Shown here: positions 7,394 through 14,758 of the stretch, one piece after another
How the letters are laid out: every line of letters starts with the position of its first letter
Numbering within the stretch: position 1 is the first letter of the stretch
From: Bacillus fungorum
GTDB lineage: Bacteria > Bacillota > Bacilli > Bacillales > Bacillaceae_G
Direction of reading: 5' to 3'
Assembly: GCF_002746455.1 (NCBI RefSeq)
Contig: NZ_NWUW01000030.1
Location: 1 to 47,193, forward strand
DNA length: 47,193 bases
Position numbers and translations under genes: made by a program
Notes under the pieces: model-generated
Told to the model about the DNA's origin: nothing
The model's input: only the letters and a program-made list of their open reading frames with translations
Database searches by the model: none

Positions 7394-7902
7394 TGATTAA
7401 ACCAATAGTAATTATCGTAGGCGCTGCCGTGAACTGGGTGGCGTCTTCTTTGTCGTTAAGGAAAGGTCAGCGCAAACGTGTTGCGTTTTGCAAAACAAAC
7501 TCAACAAAAACCAAATATTATAAAAATGATTCAAAAACCCTCTAATGTAACACATCATATATTTTGTTACGGAAATTTCGATAAAAATAGAGGTATTTAA
7601 ACGTCCTATTTGGGTCTAATCTAGGGGGACTTAAACGCCAGATGGATTCTTTTTTTACTGTCTACCTATAGGGGATAATACCAGACCATAAATTGGTCCT
7701 TTTATTTTGAGTATTGGTTGTACCAATAGGATTTGTGGTGCCTAAAAATTACGAGATAAATAAAAGAGTAGTATAAAATTAGTAAGCTATATTGAGAAAT
7801 ATTTTTTAGGAAGGAAAATGAAACGAATAAAACGAATGTTACATTTAAACGTTTTCAAAAGTGGTCTGAAATGAAAATAATATATTTTCAGGAGGGATTA
7901 CG
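7394..7902. other. Gap holding the right IS end and the protease promoter region
   Basis: 7394-7500 is locally GC-richer than its surroundings (GGCGCTGCCG, GGTGGCGTC) and resembles no gene I know. GTTTTGCAAAAC at about 7493 is a small palindrome. 7653-7683 is the right terminus of the IS remnant. A GACCA/TGGTC stem with a T-rich tail follows at 7684-7708. 7847-7860 contains AAACGTTTTCAAAA, a cre-like sequence 43 bp before the protease gene. Confidence 0.5.
7684..7708 (+). terminator. Weak hairpin directly right of the IS end
   Basis: GACCA TAAAT TGGTC then CTTTTATTTT. GACCATTAAA, similar to its left arm, lies just before the left IS end at 4943-4952. The element may therefore have inserted into the terminator of the abrB-like gene. 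Confidence 0.45.
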
Positions 7903-8853
7903 ATGAATAGTAGTACAGCAAATAAACAAAAAGGTATACAATTGATTCCTTTTACAGTAGATAAGGTGGTTGAACAAGTAAATGAAATTCCACCAGGTGT
8001 ACAACTCATTCATGCTCCACAAGTATGGGAGAAGAGTGCGAAAGGAAAAGATATTGTCGTTGCCGTATTAGATACAGGGTGTGATATGAATCATATAGAT
8101 TTAAAGGATCGCATTATCGGCGGAAGAAATTTTACGAAAGATTACGAAGGGAATCCAAATATTTATCTTGATAATAACGGCCACGGTACTCATGTAGCGG
8201 GGACAATTGCAGCGACTGAAAATGGTGTCGGTATTTTAGGAGTCGCACCACTTGCTAAAATGTTAGTGTTAAAGGTTTTAGCGGGAGATGGTTCTGGAAG
8301 TTATGAGCAAATTATTGAGGCGGTTCATTATGCTGTAAATTGGAGAGGGCCTAATAAAGAAAGAGTTAGAGTCATTTCAATGTCACTTGGTGGCCCGCAA
8401 GACGTTCCAGAACTACATGAAGCAATTCAAAACGCGGTAAAGCAAGATATTCTCGTTGTATGTGCTGCTGGGAATAATGGAGATTGTAATGATAATACGG
8501 AGGAACTAGATTTCCCAGGTGCTTACTCGGAAGTAATTGAAGTCGGCGCTGTCAATTTAGAACGGAAAATCTCATGTTTTAGTAATTCAAATCAAGAAAT
8601 TGATTTAGTGGCGCCAGGCGATGGAATATTATCTACGTATCCTGAGGGGAAATATGCGGTTTTAAGTGGTACTTCTATGGCGACACCGCATGTTGCTGGA
8701 GCGATCGCATTGCTCATTAAGCAGTGTGAGAGAGAGTATGGTAGAAAGTTATCAGAGCCAGAAATATATGCACAACTGATTAAAAGAACTGTACCTTTAG
8801 GATATGAACGTACTTCTGAAGGAAATGGATTAATAGATTTATTAAAAGAATAG
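7903..8853 (+). CDS. Intracellular subtilisin-like serine protease
   Basis: The protein has 316 residues and no signal peptide, the size of Bacillus intracellular serine protease (IspA about 319). The triad is visible: Asp57 in AVLDTG, His94 in NGHGTHVAG, Ser258 in GTSMATPHVAG, with oxyanion Asn191 in AAGNNG. The N-terminal LIPF (14-17) corresponds to the LIPY motif of the ISP inhibitory propeptide, which is cut off during activation. ISPs degrade intracellular protein in late growth and sporulation. The start follows AGGAGGGATTACG. It is monocistronic, closed by a bidirectional terminator. Call it an ispA homologue; whether it is the main or a secondary copy cannot be told here. Confidence 0.92.
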   Translation: MNSSTANKQKGIQLIPFTVDKVVEQVNEIPPGVQLIHAPQVWEKSAKGKDIVVAVLDTGCDMNHIDLKDRIIGGRNFTKDYEGNPNIYLDNNGHGTHVAGTIAATENGVGILGVAPLAKMLVLKVLAGDGSGSYEQIIEAVHYAVNWRGPNKERVRVISMSLGGPQDVPELHEAIQNAVKQDILVVCAAGNNGDCNDNTEELDFPGAYSEVIEVGAVNLERKISCFSNSNQEIDLVAPGDGILSTYPEGKYAVLSGTSMATPHVAGAIALLIKQCEREYGRKLSEPEIYAQLIKRTVPLGYERTSEGNGLIDLLKE

Positions 8854-8862
8854 TAAATACTA

Positions 8863-8895
8863 AAAAACATCTCATATTTATATGAGATGTTTTTT
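8863..8895. terminator. Bidirectional terminator between protease and arsR-type gene
   Basis: AAAAACATCTCATAT/ATATGAGATGTTTTT, between converging genes. Confidence 0.85.
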
Positions 8896-9202
8896 AATAT
8901 GGTTCTGTCGCATGTAATACGACATCTAATAAACCGGGGAATCTAGCATTTAAGTCATCTTCACGAATTGAAATGAAACGTTGTGTGCCTTCAAGGCGTG
9001 TATACATAACACCAGATTCACGTAAAACTTTGAAATGGTGAGATAAAGTTGATTTCGCAATTGGAATGTTTAACGCACCACAAGATTGTTCATGTTTCTC
9101 TAGTAGCATAGTTACAATTTGTAAACGAATTTGATCGCTAAGTGCATATAAGACAGAAGAGAATTGAATTTCTTCTCGATTTGGATGATAGAGAGTACGC
9201 AT
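8894..9202 (-). CDS. ArsR-family winged-helix regulator
   Basis: The 102-residue protein has a winged helix: the helix-turn-helix spans about residues 42-70 (IAKSTLSHHFKVLRESGVM), then a beta wing (MYTRLEGTQRFISI). It lacks the CxC metal site of ArsR/SmtB sensors and has only one Cys (about 41), so it is probably not a classical metal sensor. It is divergent from the aldo/keto reductase and MFS genes. A perfect long palindrome lies in the shared intergenic region at 9256-9297, so it likely controls those genes and perhaps itself. The ligand is unknown. Confidence 0.85.
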   Translation of the reverse strand: MRTLYHPNREEIQFSSVLYALSDQIRLQIVTMLLEKHEQSCGALNIPIAKSTLSHHFKVLRESGVMYTRLEGTQRFISIREDDLNARFPGLLDVVLHATEPY

Positions 9203-9255
9203 TTTTTCACCTGCTTGTATAAGTTAATATATTTGCACTATAACATATAAAGTGG

Positions 9256-9297
9256 TATATTTCTATTGTTCGAACATATTCGAACAATAGAAATATA
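9256..9297. promoter_or_regulatory. Perfect palindrome with 19-bp arms, candidate operator
   Basis: The left arm 9256-9274 (TATATTTCTATTGTTCGAA) and right arm 9279-9297 are exact reverse complements around CATA. It lies between the divergent regulator and reductase genes, immediately before the GGGGGAG site of the reductase. Such a site suits a dimeric winged-helix repressor. It could also fold as an RNA stem next to the ribosome binding site. Confidence 0.7.
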
Positions 9298-9309
9298 GGG
9301 GGAGAAAAA

Positions 9310-10245
9310 ATGAAGTATACAAAATTGCAAAAGGCAGGACTAAATATTTCGAAGTTGGGGTTAGGAACAAACGCTGTAGGGGGACATAATTTATATGCTG
9401 ATGTGAATGAGGGAGAAGGAAAACGATTAATAGAAGAAGCTATGGGGCAAGGGATTACATTTTTTGATACAGCAGATTCATACGGTTTCGGTAGATCAGA
9501 GGAATTGGTAGGGGAAGTATTGAAAGGAAAACGCCACGAAGTTGTACTTGCTACAAAAGGTGGAATACAGCCGTTATTAAATGGAGAGGCTTATATTAAT
9601 AATGAACCAAGCTATTTAAGAAATGCTGTAGAAAATAGTTTAAGAAGATTACAAACGGATTATATTGATTTATATTATTTACATTTTACAAATCCAGAAA
9701 TAAGTTACATAGACTCAATTGGAGAGCTTACTCGCCTAAAAGAAGAAGGGAAAATTCGTTCAATTGGAATATCTAACGTAAACGTAAAGCAATTACAAGA
9801 AGCGAATCAGCACGGACATATAGATGTTGTACAATCACCGTATAATATGTTAAATCGTACTGCTGAGGAAGAACTTTTGCCGTATTGTATAGAATCAAGT
9901 ATTTCATTTATTCCGTACGGGCCTCTTGCCTTTGGGATACTAGGTGGGAAATATACAGAAGATTTTAAATTAAGTAAAGGTGATTGGCGTCAAAGTGTAA
10001 ATCTATTTGAAGAAAATACGTATAAGAGTAACTTTAAAAAAGTTGAGAAGTTAAAAGGCTTAGCTGAAGAAATAAATTTTGAAGTATCGCATTTAGCTTT
10101 AGCGTGGTTATTAAACAAAAAAGGAATTGATACTGTTATTCCTGGTGGGAAACGAGCGGAGCAAATAAGAGAAAGTGTAAGAGCGGTGGAAGTTTCATTA
10201 AATGAAAAGGTTATAAAAGAGATTGAATCTATTTTAGAAGATTAG
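9310..10245 (+). CDS. Aldo/keto reductase
   Basis: This 311-residue (beta/alpha)8-barrel NADPH oxidoreductase carries the complete catalytic tetrad: Asp53 in FFDTADSYG, Tyr58, Lys83 in ATKGG and His125 in YYLHFT. The C-terminal NADPH site is PGGKRAEQIRE (IPG-x-K type). Such enzymes reduce aldehydes or ketones; the natural substrate is unknown. The start follows AGGGGGAGAAAAA. An MFS exporter gene follows 49 bp downstream, past a hairpin, and an ArsR-type regulator is divergent, suggesting an inducible response to a small toxic carbonyl or drug. Confidence 0.92.
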   Translation: MKYTKLQKAGLNISKLGLGTNAVGGHNLYADVNEGEGKRLIEEAMGQGITFFDTADSYGFGRSEELVGEVLKGKRHEVVLATKGGIQPLLNGEAYINNEPSYLRNAVENSLRRLQTDYIDLYYLHFTNPEISYIDSIGELTRLKEEGKIRSIGISNVNVKQLQEANQHGHIDVVQSPYNMLNRTAEEELLPYCIESSISFIPYGPLAFGILGGKYTEDFKLSKGDWRQSVNLFEENTYKSNFKKVEKLKGLAEEINFEVSHLALAWLLNKKGIDTVIPGGKRAEQIRESVRAVEVSLNEKVIKEIESILED

Positions 10246-10247
10246 TT

Positions 10248-10274
10248 AAAAAGAGGGATAGTCCCCTCTTTTTA
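10248..10274 (+). terminator. Hairpin between reductase and MFS genes
   Basis: AAAGAGGGATAGTCCCCTCTTTTTA. The MFS start follows within about 20 bp, so this may attenuate rather than fully separate the two genes. Confidence 0.7.
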
Positions 10275-10294
10275 TATAAAAGGAGAAGGTTTAA

Positions 10295-11470
10295 ATGAAA
10301 AGAGTACTAGTTGTATTCTTTACAATAATGTTTATGATCGGTACAGATACTTTCTTAATTGCACCACTTTTACCCACATTACAACAGGTGTATCATATTT
10401 CAACTGAGTTGTCAGGGTGGATGGTGAGTTCATATGCTTTAGGATACGCTGTATTTGCACTTATCGCCGGCCCTATATCAGATGGCTTAAACAGAAAAAA
10501 AGTGATGGTAATAGGAATGAGTTTTTTTGCGTTAAGTACGTTTTTATGTGGAATGACGCCGAGTTTTTTATGGATGTTAACATTTAGATTTTTAGCAGGT
10601 GTAAGTGCAGCCTTTGTATCTCCACAAGTGTGGGCATCTATTCCGCTTCTTATAGAGAAGGAACAAATTGTAAAGGCAATTGGGATTGCAACAGCAGGGT
10701 TATCAATCTCTCAAGTTTTAGGACTGCCAGTTGGATCATATTTAGCGATGATACATTATACAACACCATTCTTCATCATTGGTATATTATCAGCGCTACT
10801 TGTCCTTCTTATTTATGTAGTATTACCAGAAATACAACCGGTTCATATTAGTGGAAATAAAACAAACATCTTAAAGCGCTATAAACAATTACTTTCAGAT
10901 TCAAAGGTTTCACTTTCCTATTTTGCATATTTTGTTTTTCAAACTGGTAATTTTGCTGCATTTTCATTCTTCGGTGTGTGGCTTTCTATTCAATTTCACT
11001 TACAAGTTCATGAAGTAGGAACAGCTATGCTCGTATTAGGATTAGGAAATTTAGCAGGGAATATTTTTGGCCCTAGAATCGTAAATAAAATTGGTTATAA
11101 CCTTTCTTTCTATGGTGGAATTGTATTTACAGCAGTACTATATGTATTACTTCCTCATGTAAAGAACATTATATTTGTGGAGTTATTATTCTTTGTTTTA
11201 TTTTTTGTGACAGGAATTTTGTTTGTATTGATGATGAGGCACTTACAAAACATGTCTAGCGTAGCAAGAGGAACAGGAGCCGCTCTTGCTAATGCTTCTA
11301 TGTATATTGGTCAAATGATAGGAGCAGCAATAGCAGGATTGCTATTTGCAGCATCTCATAATTTTATATTTGTAGGTAGTTTTACTGCGTTATTATATAT
11401 TGTAGCTTTATTTCTGTTTAGAAAAAGTGAAAAACTAACTGAGAATCGTGAAGCAACAATTGCGTCATAA
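10295..11470 (+). CDS. MFS transporter, drug/sugar-efflux type
   Basis: The protein has 391 residues with about twelve membrane segments. Motif A between segments 2 and 3 reads GPISDGLNRKKVMV, typical of drug:H+ antiporter-1 exporters such as the AraJ/YdhP-like group. There is no signal peptide; a short charged tail follows the last segment. The start is good (AAAGGAGAAGGTTTAA). It is probably co-regulated with the aldo/keto reductase by the divergent ArsR-type protein. The substrate cannot be inferred. Confidence 0.88.
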   Translation: MKRVLVVFFTIMFMIGTDTFLIAPLLPTLQQVYHISTELSGWMVSSYALGYAVFALIAGPISDGLNRKKVMVIGMSFFALSTFLCGMTPSFLWMLTFRFLAGVSAAFVSPQVWASIPLLIEKEQIVKAIGIATAGLSISQVLGLPVGSYLAMIHYTTPFFIIGILSALLVLLIYVVLPEIQPVHISGNKTNILKRYKQLLSDSKVSLSYFAYFVFQTGNFAAFSFFGVWLSIQFHLQVHEVGTAMLVLGLGNLAGNIFGPRIVNKIGYNLSFYGGIVFTAVLYVLLPHVKNIIFVELLFFVLFFVTGILFVLMMRHLQNMSSVARGTGAALANASMYIGQMIGAAIAGLLFAASHNFIFVGSFTALLYIVALFLFRKSEKLTENREATIAS

Positions 11471-11505
11471 AGCCTGTACAAATAAAAAAGCTTTATCTTT
11501 TTCTG

Positions 11506-11584
11506 AGGTGACATCAAATAAAACGAGTCCAAGAAGTGCAGTTAGTCTACCGATGAAAATATTAGTTAAAAACCTAATATGAAA
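11506..11584 (-). pseudogene. Fragment duplicating the small membrane gene at 12247-12603
   Basis: By hand alignment 69 of 79 positions match 12402-12480, which is inside the minus-strand gene. The fragment has no start, no stop context and no further similarity to the right, so it is a dead partial paralogue about 900 bp away. Confidence 0.7.
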
Positions 11585-11782
11585 CATATTAAATTAATAT
11601 TAGAAGGGGGAGGAAGGAGGTGCTAATGTTGGAATCTCTTTTTAATAATAGATAAATATTTTGCAATTCAGAAAGAATAAAAGTAATAATACATGAAGGA
11701 ATTTTTGAGTGCAGAGGGTAAAAAAAGTAGATAAATAATAGAACGGTATTGTAACAAAATTAAGGGAAATCTCAAAAATAAA

Positions 11783-11806
11783 AAATCCCTATAGAGATAG
11801 GGATTT
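11783..11806. terminator. Hairpin in gap
   Basis: AAATCCCTAT AGAG ATAGGGATTT, with an A run on the left and TTATATAT on the right. It may end a minus-strand transcript, but no gene is assigned. Confidence 0.4.
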
Positions 11807-11911
11807 ATATATCGGCATATAGTCCCTTGAAAAAGGATATACTTAGTTTAACATATAGGACTACTTATATTTGTGAAATAAATGTGAAAATAATGTGAAA
11901 AATACCGTAAT

Positions 11912-11953
11912 AAAAAGCACTGTTTTAGCTAATTGAACTAAAACAATGCTTTT
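11912..11953 (-). terminator. Terminator overlapping the end of the 74-residue ORF
   Basis: On the minus strand AAAAGCATTGTTTTAG ... CTAAAACAGTGCTTTTTA. The stop codon of the gene lies within the stem. Confidence 0.8.
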
Positions 11954-12162
11954 CTTTTTGATTGAACAGTTGCTGCATTTTCATCATGTATGCCTGCATC
12001 TTTAATAATTCGTTGTCTTGCTTTATTTAATAGATGGTTTACTGCTTCACCAAAATAGTTAGCTTCGCTTTTTGTGCGGGCTTCTCGTAAACATTTATAG
12101 TTTTCTAGCAGTTCCTCTTTTTCAGTGTTTGTTAAGAAATCTTCTATTTTCTTTTTTGTCAT
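11938..12162 (-). CDS. Hypothetical 74-residue soluble protein
   Basis: The start is placed at ATG 12162 (MTKKKIEDFLTNTEKEELL), eight bases after AAGGGTG; an upstream in-frame TTG has no site. The protein is charged and helical, with the segment RTKSEANYFGEAVNHLLNKA in the middle. No known domain is recognised. A strong terminator overlaps its stop. It lies next to the minus-strand membrane gene 12247-12603 but with its own upstream spacer of about 80 bp. Confidence 0.65.
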   Translation of the reverse strand: MTKKKIEDFLTNTEKEELLENYKCLREARTKSEANYFGEAVNHLLNKARQRIIKDAGIHDENAATVQSKRKALF

Positions 12163-12246
12163 ACGAAACACCCTTTCTTCTGACAAACGACGCAATAGAA
12201 AATATTTATTGTTTATTATAACAATATTTTTTAAAGAAAGTATAGA

Positions 12247-12603
12247 CTAACGTCGTAATAATTTGTCAATTTCTTGAATCTTCTCATCTACTTTCCCAAT
12301 TTGTGTATTTTTAGCCTGCTCACCACCAAGTGCTTGATGTAGTAAGAAAGTCTGACCGGAAATAGCAGTGACAATGGATACTTTAATAATTTCTTTTATT
12401 AAGGTGACATCGAATAAAACGAGTCCAAGAAGTGCAGCTAGGCTACCCGTGAAAATATCAGTCAAAAACCCAAAGTGAAAAAAGGTTTTCAAACGGCGTG
12501 GAAGCAATAACTTACCTTGGTTATTGATCAGATGGGAAACGAAACCAGTAATGCCACCAACGAGTACAGCAGTTAGCCATTGATACATTTCCATCGAATC
12601 CAC
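12247..12603 (-). CDS. Small membrane protein, possibly DUF4257-like
   Basis: The 118-residue product has about three or four hydrophobic segments (about 9-24, 45-63, 70-86) and a charged C-terminal helix KVDEKIQEIDKLLRR. The pattern GGITGFVSHLINNQGKLLLP then RRLKTFFHFGFL resembles the DUF4257 family of the B. cereus group; this is from memory and tentative. Holin-like architecture is an alternative. AGGAGTGGATTCG precedes ATG 12603. Part of this gene is duplicated as a fragment at 11506-11584. Confidence 0.7.
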   Translation of the reverse strand: MDSMEMYQWLTAVLVGGITGFVSHLINNQGKLLLPRRLKTFFHFGFLTDIFTGSLAALLGLVLFDVTLIKEIIKVSIVTAISGQTFLLHQALGGEQAKNTQIGKVDEKIQEIDKLLRR

Positions 12604-12795
12604 TCCTTTTAGTGAATAAGATTCGATTATTTTATATTGATTCCTTTTAATATTTCATATAAGCATATTGAGAAAGTTTGTTTGGATGTACTCCTTATTC
12701 AATTCAATTTAATTATAACAGAAAAATCTGATATATAGCAGTCTATGATATGAAGAGAGTATTTATTAATATGAATATAAAAAGGGGTGTGCGAT

Positions 12796-13323
12796 ATGAA
12801 TATAGATTATCGAATAAGAAGTGTAGATGGTTATACAAAAAATATAGGGCAATTAGTAAGCATGCTGGAGCATACGAGGGCTGTAACATTACAGGAAATA
12901 AACGATCTATCAGTTGGGCAATTAGATTCAATTATGCCAAGTGGAGGGAATTCCATCGGAGCTTTATTAAAGCATATAGCAGCTATTGAAAAAGCACATC
13001 AGCTTATTTCATTTCAAGAGCGTGACTTTACAAAAGAAGAATTAGAAATATGGGAAGACGCACTGTATTTAGGGGAATCGGGGAGAACGATTCGTGGACA
13101 TGAAATACAGTATTATGTACAACTTCTACAAAGTGTTAGAGAAGAATCTCTGAAGTATTTGAGTGAACAAGATGATGAGTGGCTAATGTCAGAAAAGAAG
13201 TGGCCTAACGGTGTAGCATATAACCAGCACTATCTTTGGTTTCATGTGCTAGAAGATGAAATTAGTCACCGTGGACAAATTAGAATGATGAAAAATAAAT
13301 TATTTGAAAATTACGTTAAATAA
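12796..13323 (+). CDS. DinB-family protein
   Basis: This 175-residue four-helix bundle is of the DinB/YfiT type. The expected metal-binding histidines are visible: one in ALLKHIAAIEKAH and one in the C-terminal HVLEDEISHRGQIRMM, which is the family signature. DinB proteins often act as thiol-dependent S-transferases or are damage-inducible. The start is ATG 12796, since the in-frame GTG 12787 overlaps the AAAGGGG site. Monocistronic. Confidence 0.85.
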   Translation: MNIDYRIRSVDGYTKNIGQLVSMLEHTRAVTLQEINDLSVGQLDSIMPSGGNSIGALLKHIAAIEKAHQLISFQERDFTKEELEIWEDALYLGESGRTIRGHEIQYYVQLLQSVREESLKYLSEQDDEWLMSEKKWPNGVAYNQHYLWFHVLEDEISHRGQIRMMKNKLFENYVK

Positions 13324-13388
13324 GGTGGCTTTTTAAATGAATATTCCATATAATGAGAGTAATTAAAATGAGAACGGGGTGATGTATT

Positions 13389-13492
13389 ATGGCGAAAATA
13401 ACTTATATGAATAATAAACCAAATACAAAGGTGGATGGAAAGGGCGAGACTATATAAGTGAGCGCACGATCCTTCCGCTTAGCTTAAACTAG
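13389..13492 (+). pseudogene. Frameshifted mini-ORF (33 residues if repaired) ahead of the GTPase gene
   Basis: ATG 13389 follows GGGGTGATGTATT. It reads MAKITYMNNKPNTKVDGKGE then TI and stops at 13455-13457. Removing one AT from ACTATATAAG gives continuation ISERTILPLSLN to TAG 13490-13492. That stop sits against the AGGGAGGA site of the next gene, so translation of the intact ORF could couple to it. The function is unknown. The repaired frame has neat start and stop context, which argues it was once real. Confidence 0.55.
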
Positions 13493-13505
13493 GGAGGATA
13501 TCAAT

Positions 13506-14555
13506 TTGAATCAAAATATTTTAGAATCGTTCGGCTGGGATTCTTTTTTTGAGGAACAAGCTGTAGAGAACTTTGAAGTAGGGCGCATTTTACTTGAGCA
13601 TAAGCATCTATATCGAATTATTTGTAATGATGGTGAATATATGGCAGAGCTTTCTGGGAAATTTCGACATGAAGCAGTAACGAAGGGAGACTATCCAGCG
13701 GTTGGTGATTGGGTGTATATAAAGAAAATACAGAATGAAAAGAAAGCAGTTATTCATCGTATTTTTCCGAGAAGAAGCTCTTTTTCTAGACAAGAGGCTG
13801 GTACTAGAACGGAAGAACAAGTAATAGCAGCAAATGTAGATTATCTATTTTTAGTGAATGCACTTAACCATGATTTTAATGTAAGAAGAATGGAACGTTA
13901 TTTACTATTAGCGTATGAAAGCGGTGCAATGCCTGTTATTGTTTTAACAAAGAGTAGCTTATGTGAAGACGTGGAACAGAAAATTGTTGAAACGGAGGCT
14001 GTGGCAATTGGTGTTCCGATCTTCGTTGTTGATAGTTTAGAGCATACTGGTATTGAATCGTTGCAGAAATTTGTTTCTTCAGGAAAAACAATTGCTTTAG
14101 TCGGGTCATCGGGGGTTGGGAAATCCACTTTGTTGAATGCACTCATAGGAATTGAAGTAGCAAAAACAGGAGATATTCGTGAGGAAGATAGTAAAGGAAG
14201 GCATACGACAACTCATCGTGAATTGTTCCGATTACCGAGTGGAAGTTTAGTTATTGATACGCCGGGTATGAGGGAGCTGCAGCTTTGGGAAGGAAGCGAT
14301 GCAATTCAAACAACATTTTCTGATATTGAAGAACTAGCAAAAACGTGCCGTTTCCGAGATTGTAAGCATGAAAATGAGCCAGGGTGCGCAGTGCATAATG
14401 CAATTGATAACGGAATTATTACGATAAATCGTTTGCAAAGTTATAAAAAACTACAAAGAGAACTAGCGTATTTTATGAGAAAACAAGATGCTATTCTTGC
14501 AAGAGCCGAGCGTGATAAGTGGAAAAAGATTTCTAAACAGCATAAAAAAATGTGA
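13506..14555 (+). CDS. RsgA-like circularly permuted GTPase paralogue
   Basis: The 349-residue protein has the RsgA order: N-terminal OB fold (about 20-85), permuted GTPase with G4 first, then G1 GSSGVGKS (200-207), a threonine-rich switch (RHTTTHR, 232-238) and G3 DTPG (251-254). A zinc domain follows with Cys281, Cys286, His288 and Cys294. RsgA releases late assembly factors from the 30S subunit. It is longer than the usual 290-300-residue housekeeping form, so it is likely the second copy seen in this group. The G4 position reads TKSSL (148-152) rather than TKxD, lacking the guanine-specifying Asp. The start is TTG 13506 after AGGGAGGATATCAA. Confidence 0.88.
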   Translation: MNQNILESFGWDSFFEEQAVENFEVGRILLEHKHLYRIICNDGEYMAELSGKFRHEAVTKGDYPAVGDWVYIKKIQNEKKAVIHRIFPRRSSFSRQEAGTRTEEQVIAANVDYLFLVNALNHDFNVRRMERYLLLAYESGAMPVIVLTKSSLCEDVEQKIVETEAVAIGVPIFVVDSLEHTGIESLQKFVSSGKTIALVGSSGVGKSTLLNALIGIEVAKTGDIREEDSKGRHTTTHRELFRLPSGSLVIDTPGMRELQLWEGSDAIQTTFSDIEELAKTCRFRDCKHENEPGCAVHNAIDNGIITINRLQSYKKLQRELAYFMRKQDAILARAERDKWKKISKQHKKM

Positions 14556-14586
14556 AAAGCCAAAGGGAACCACCCTTTGGTTTTTG
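14555..14586 (+). terminator. Terminator after the GTPase gene
   Basis: CCAAAGGG AACCA CCCTTTGG TTTTTG. Confidence 0.85.
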
Positions 14587-14758
14587 TATTTGTAAATTTT
14601 ATAATAATATTATTCGTATATATGGACAAAAAGAATTTAATTGTTTAAACTTTACAAAGTATTCATCATAAAAGGTTATGAAAATAACAATTAGGGAATA
14701 GTAAATATTTGCAATTCACTAGATTTAACTTATGAAATTGAAAAGCAGGAGGTTTGTA

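Larger units (their letters stand above)
4953..7683 (+). mobile_element. Remnant of an IS3-family (IS150-like) element with phage-like genes inside
   Basis: The left end at 4953 (TGATATTATCCCCTTTAGG then TAGACAGTGTAAAAAA) matches the reverse complement of the right end at 7683 (TGGTATTATCCCCTATAGG then TAGACAGTAAAAAA). Both start with the TG of IS3-family termini. The left end is followed by a decayed orfA and the first part of orfB. The orfB remainder and catalytic DDE region are missing. In its place are about 2.1 kb of small genes of phage character before the right end. GACCATTAAA precedes the left end and GACCATAAAT follows the right end, which may be an imperfect target duplication. A normal IS150-like element is about 1.4-1.5 kb, so this is a replaced or rearranged interior. 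Confidence 0.75.
11471..11937. other. 467-bp gap with a gene fragment and hairpins
   Basis: It holds a decayed duplicate of part of the 12247-12603 gene (11506-11584). It also has a very strong GGAAGGAGGTG site at about 11613-11623 in front of an eight-codon frame only (ATG 11627), and an AAATCCCTAT/ATAGGGATTT stem at 11783-11806. I see no intact gene. Confidence 0.5.

Noticed and set aside
11627..11653. Eight-codon frame after GGAAGGAGGTG
   Set aside because: The site is excellent but the frame is too short to support; likely a remnant.
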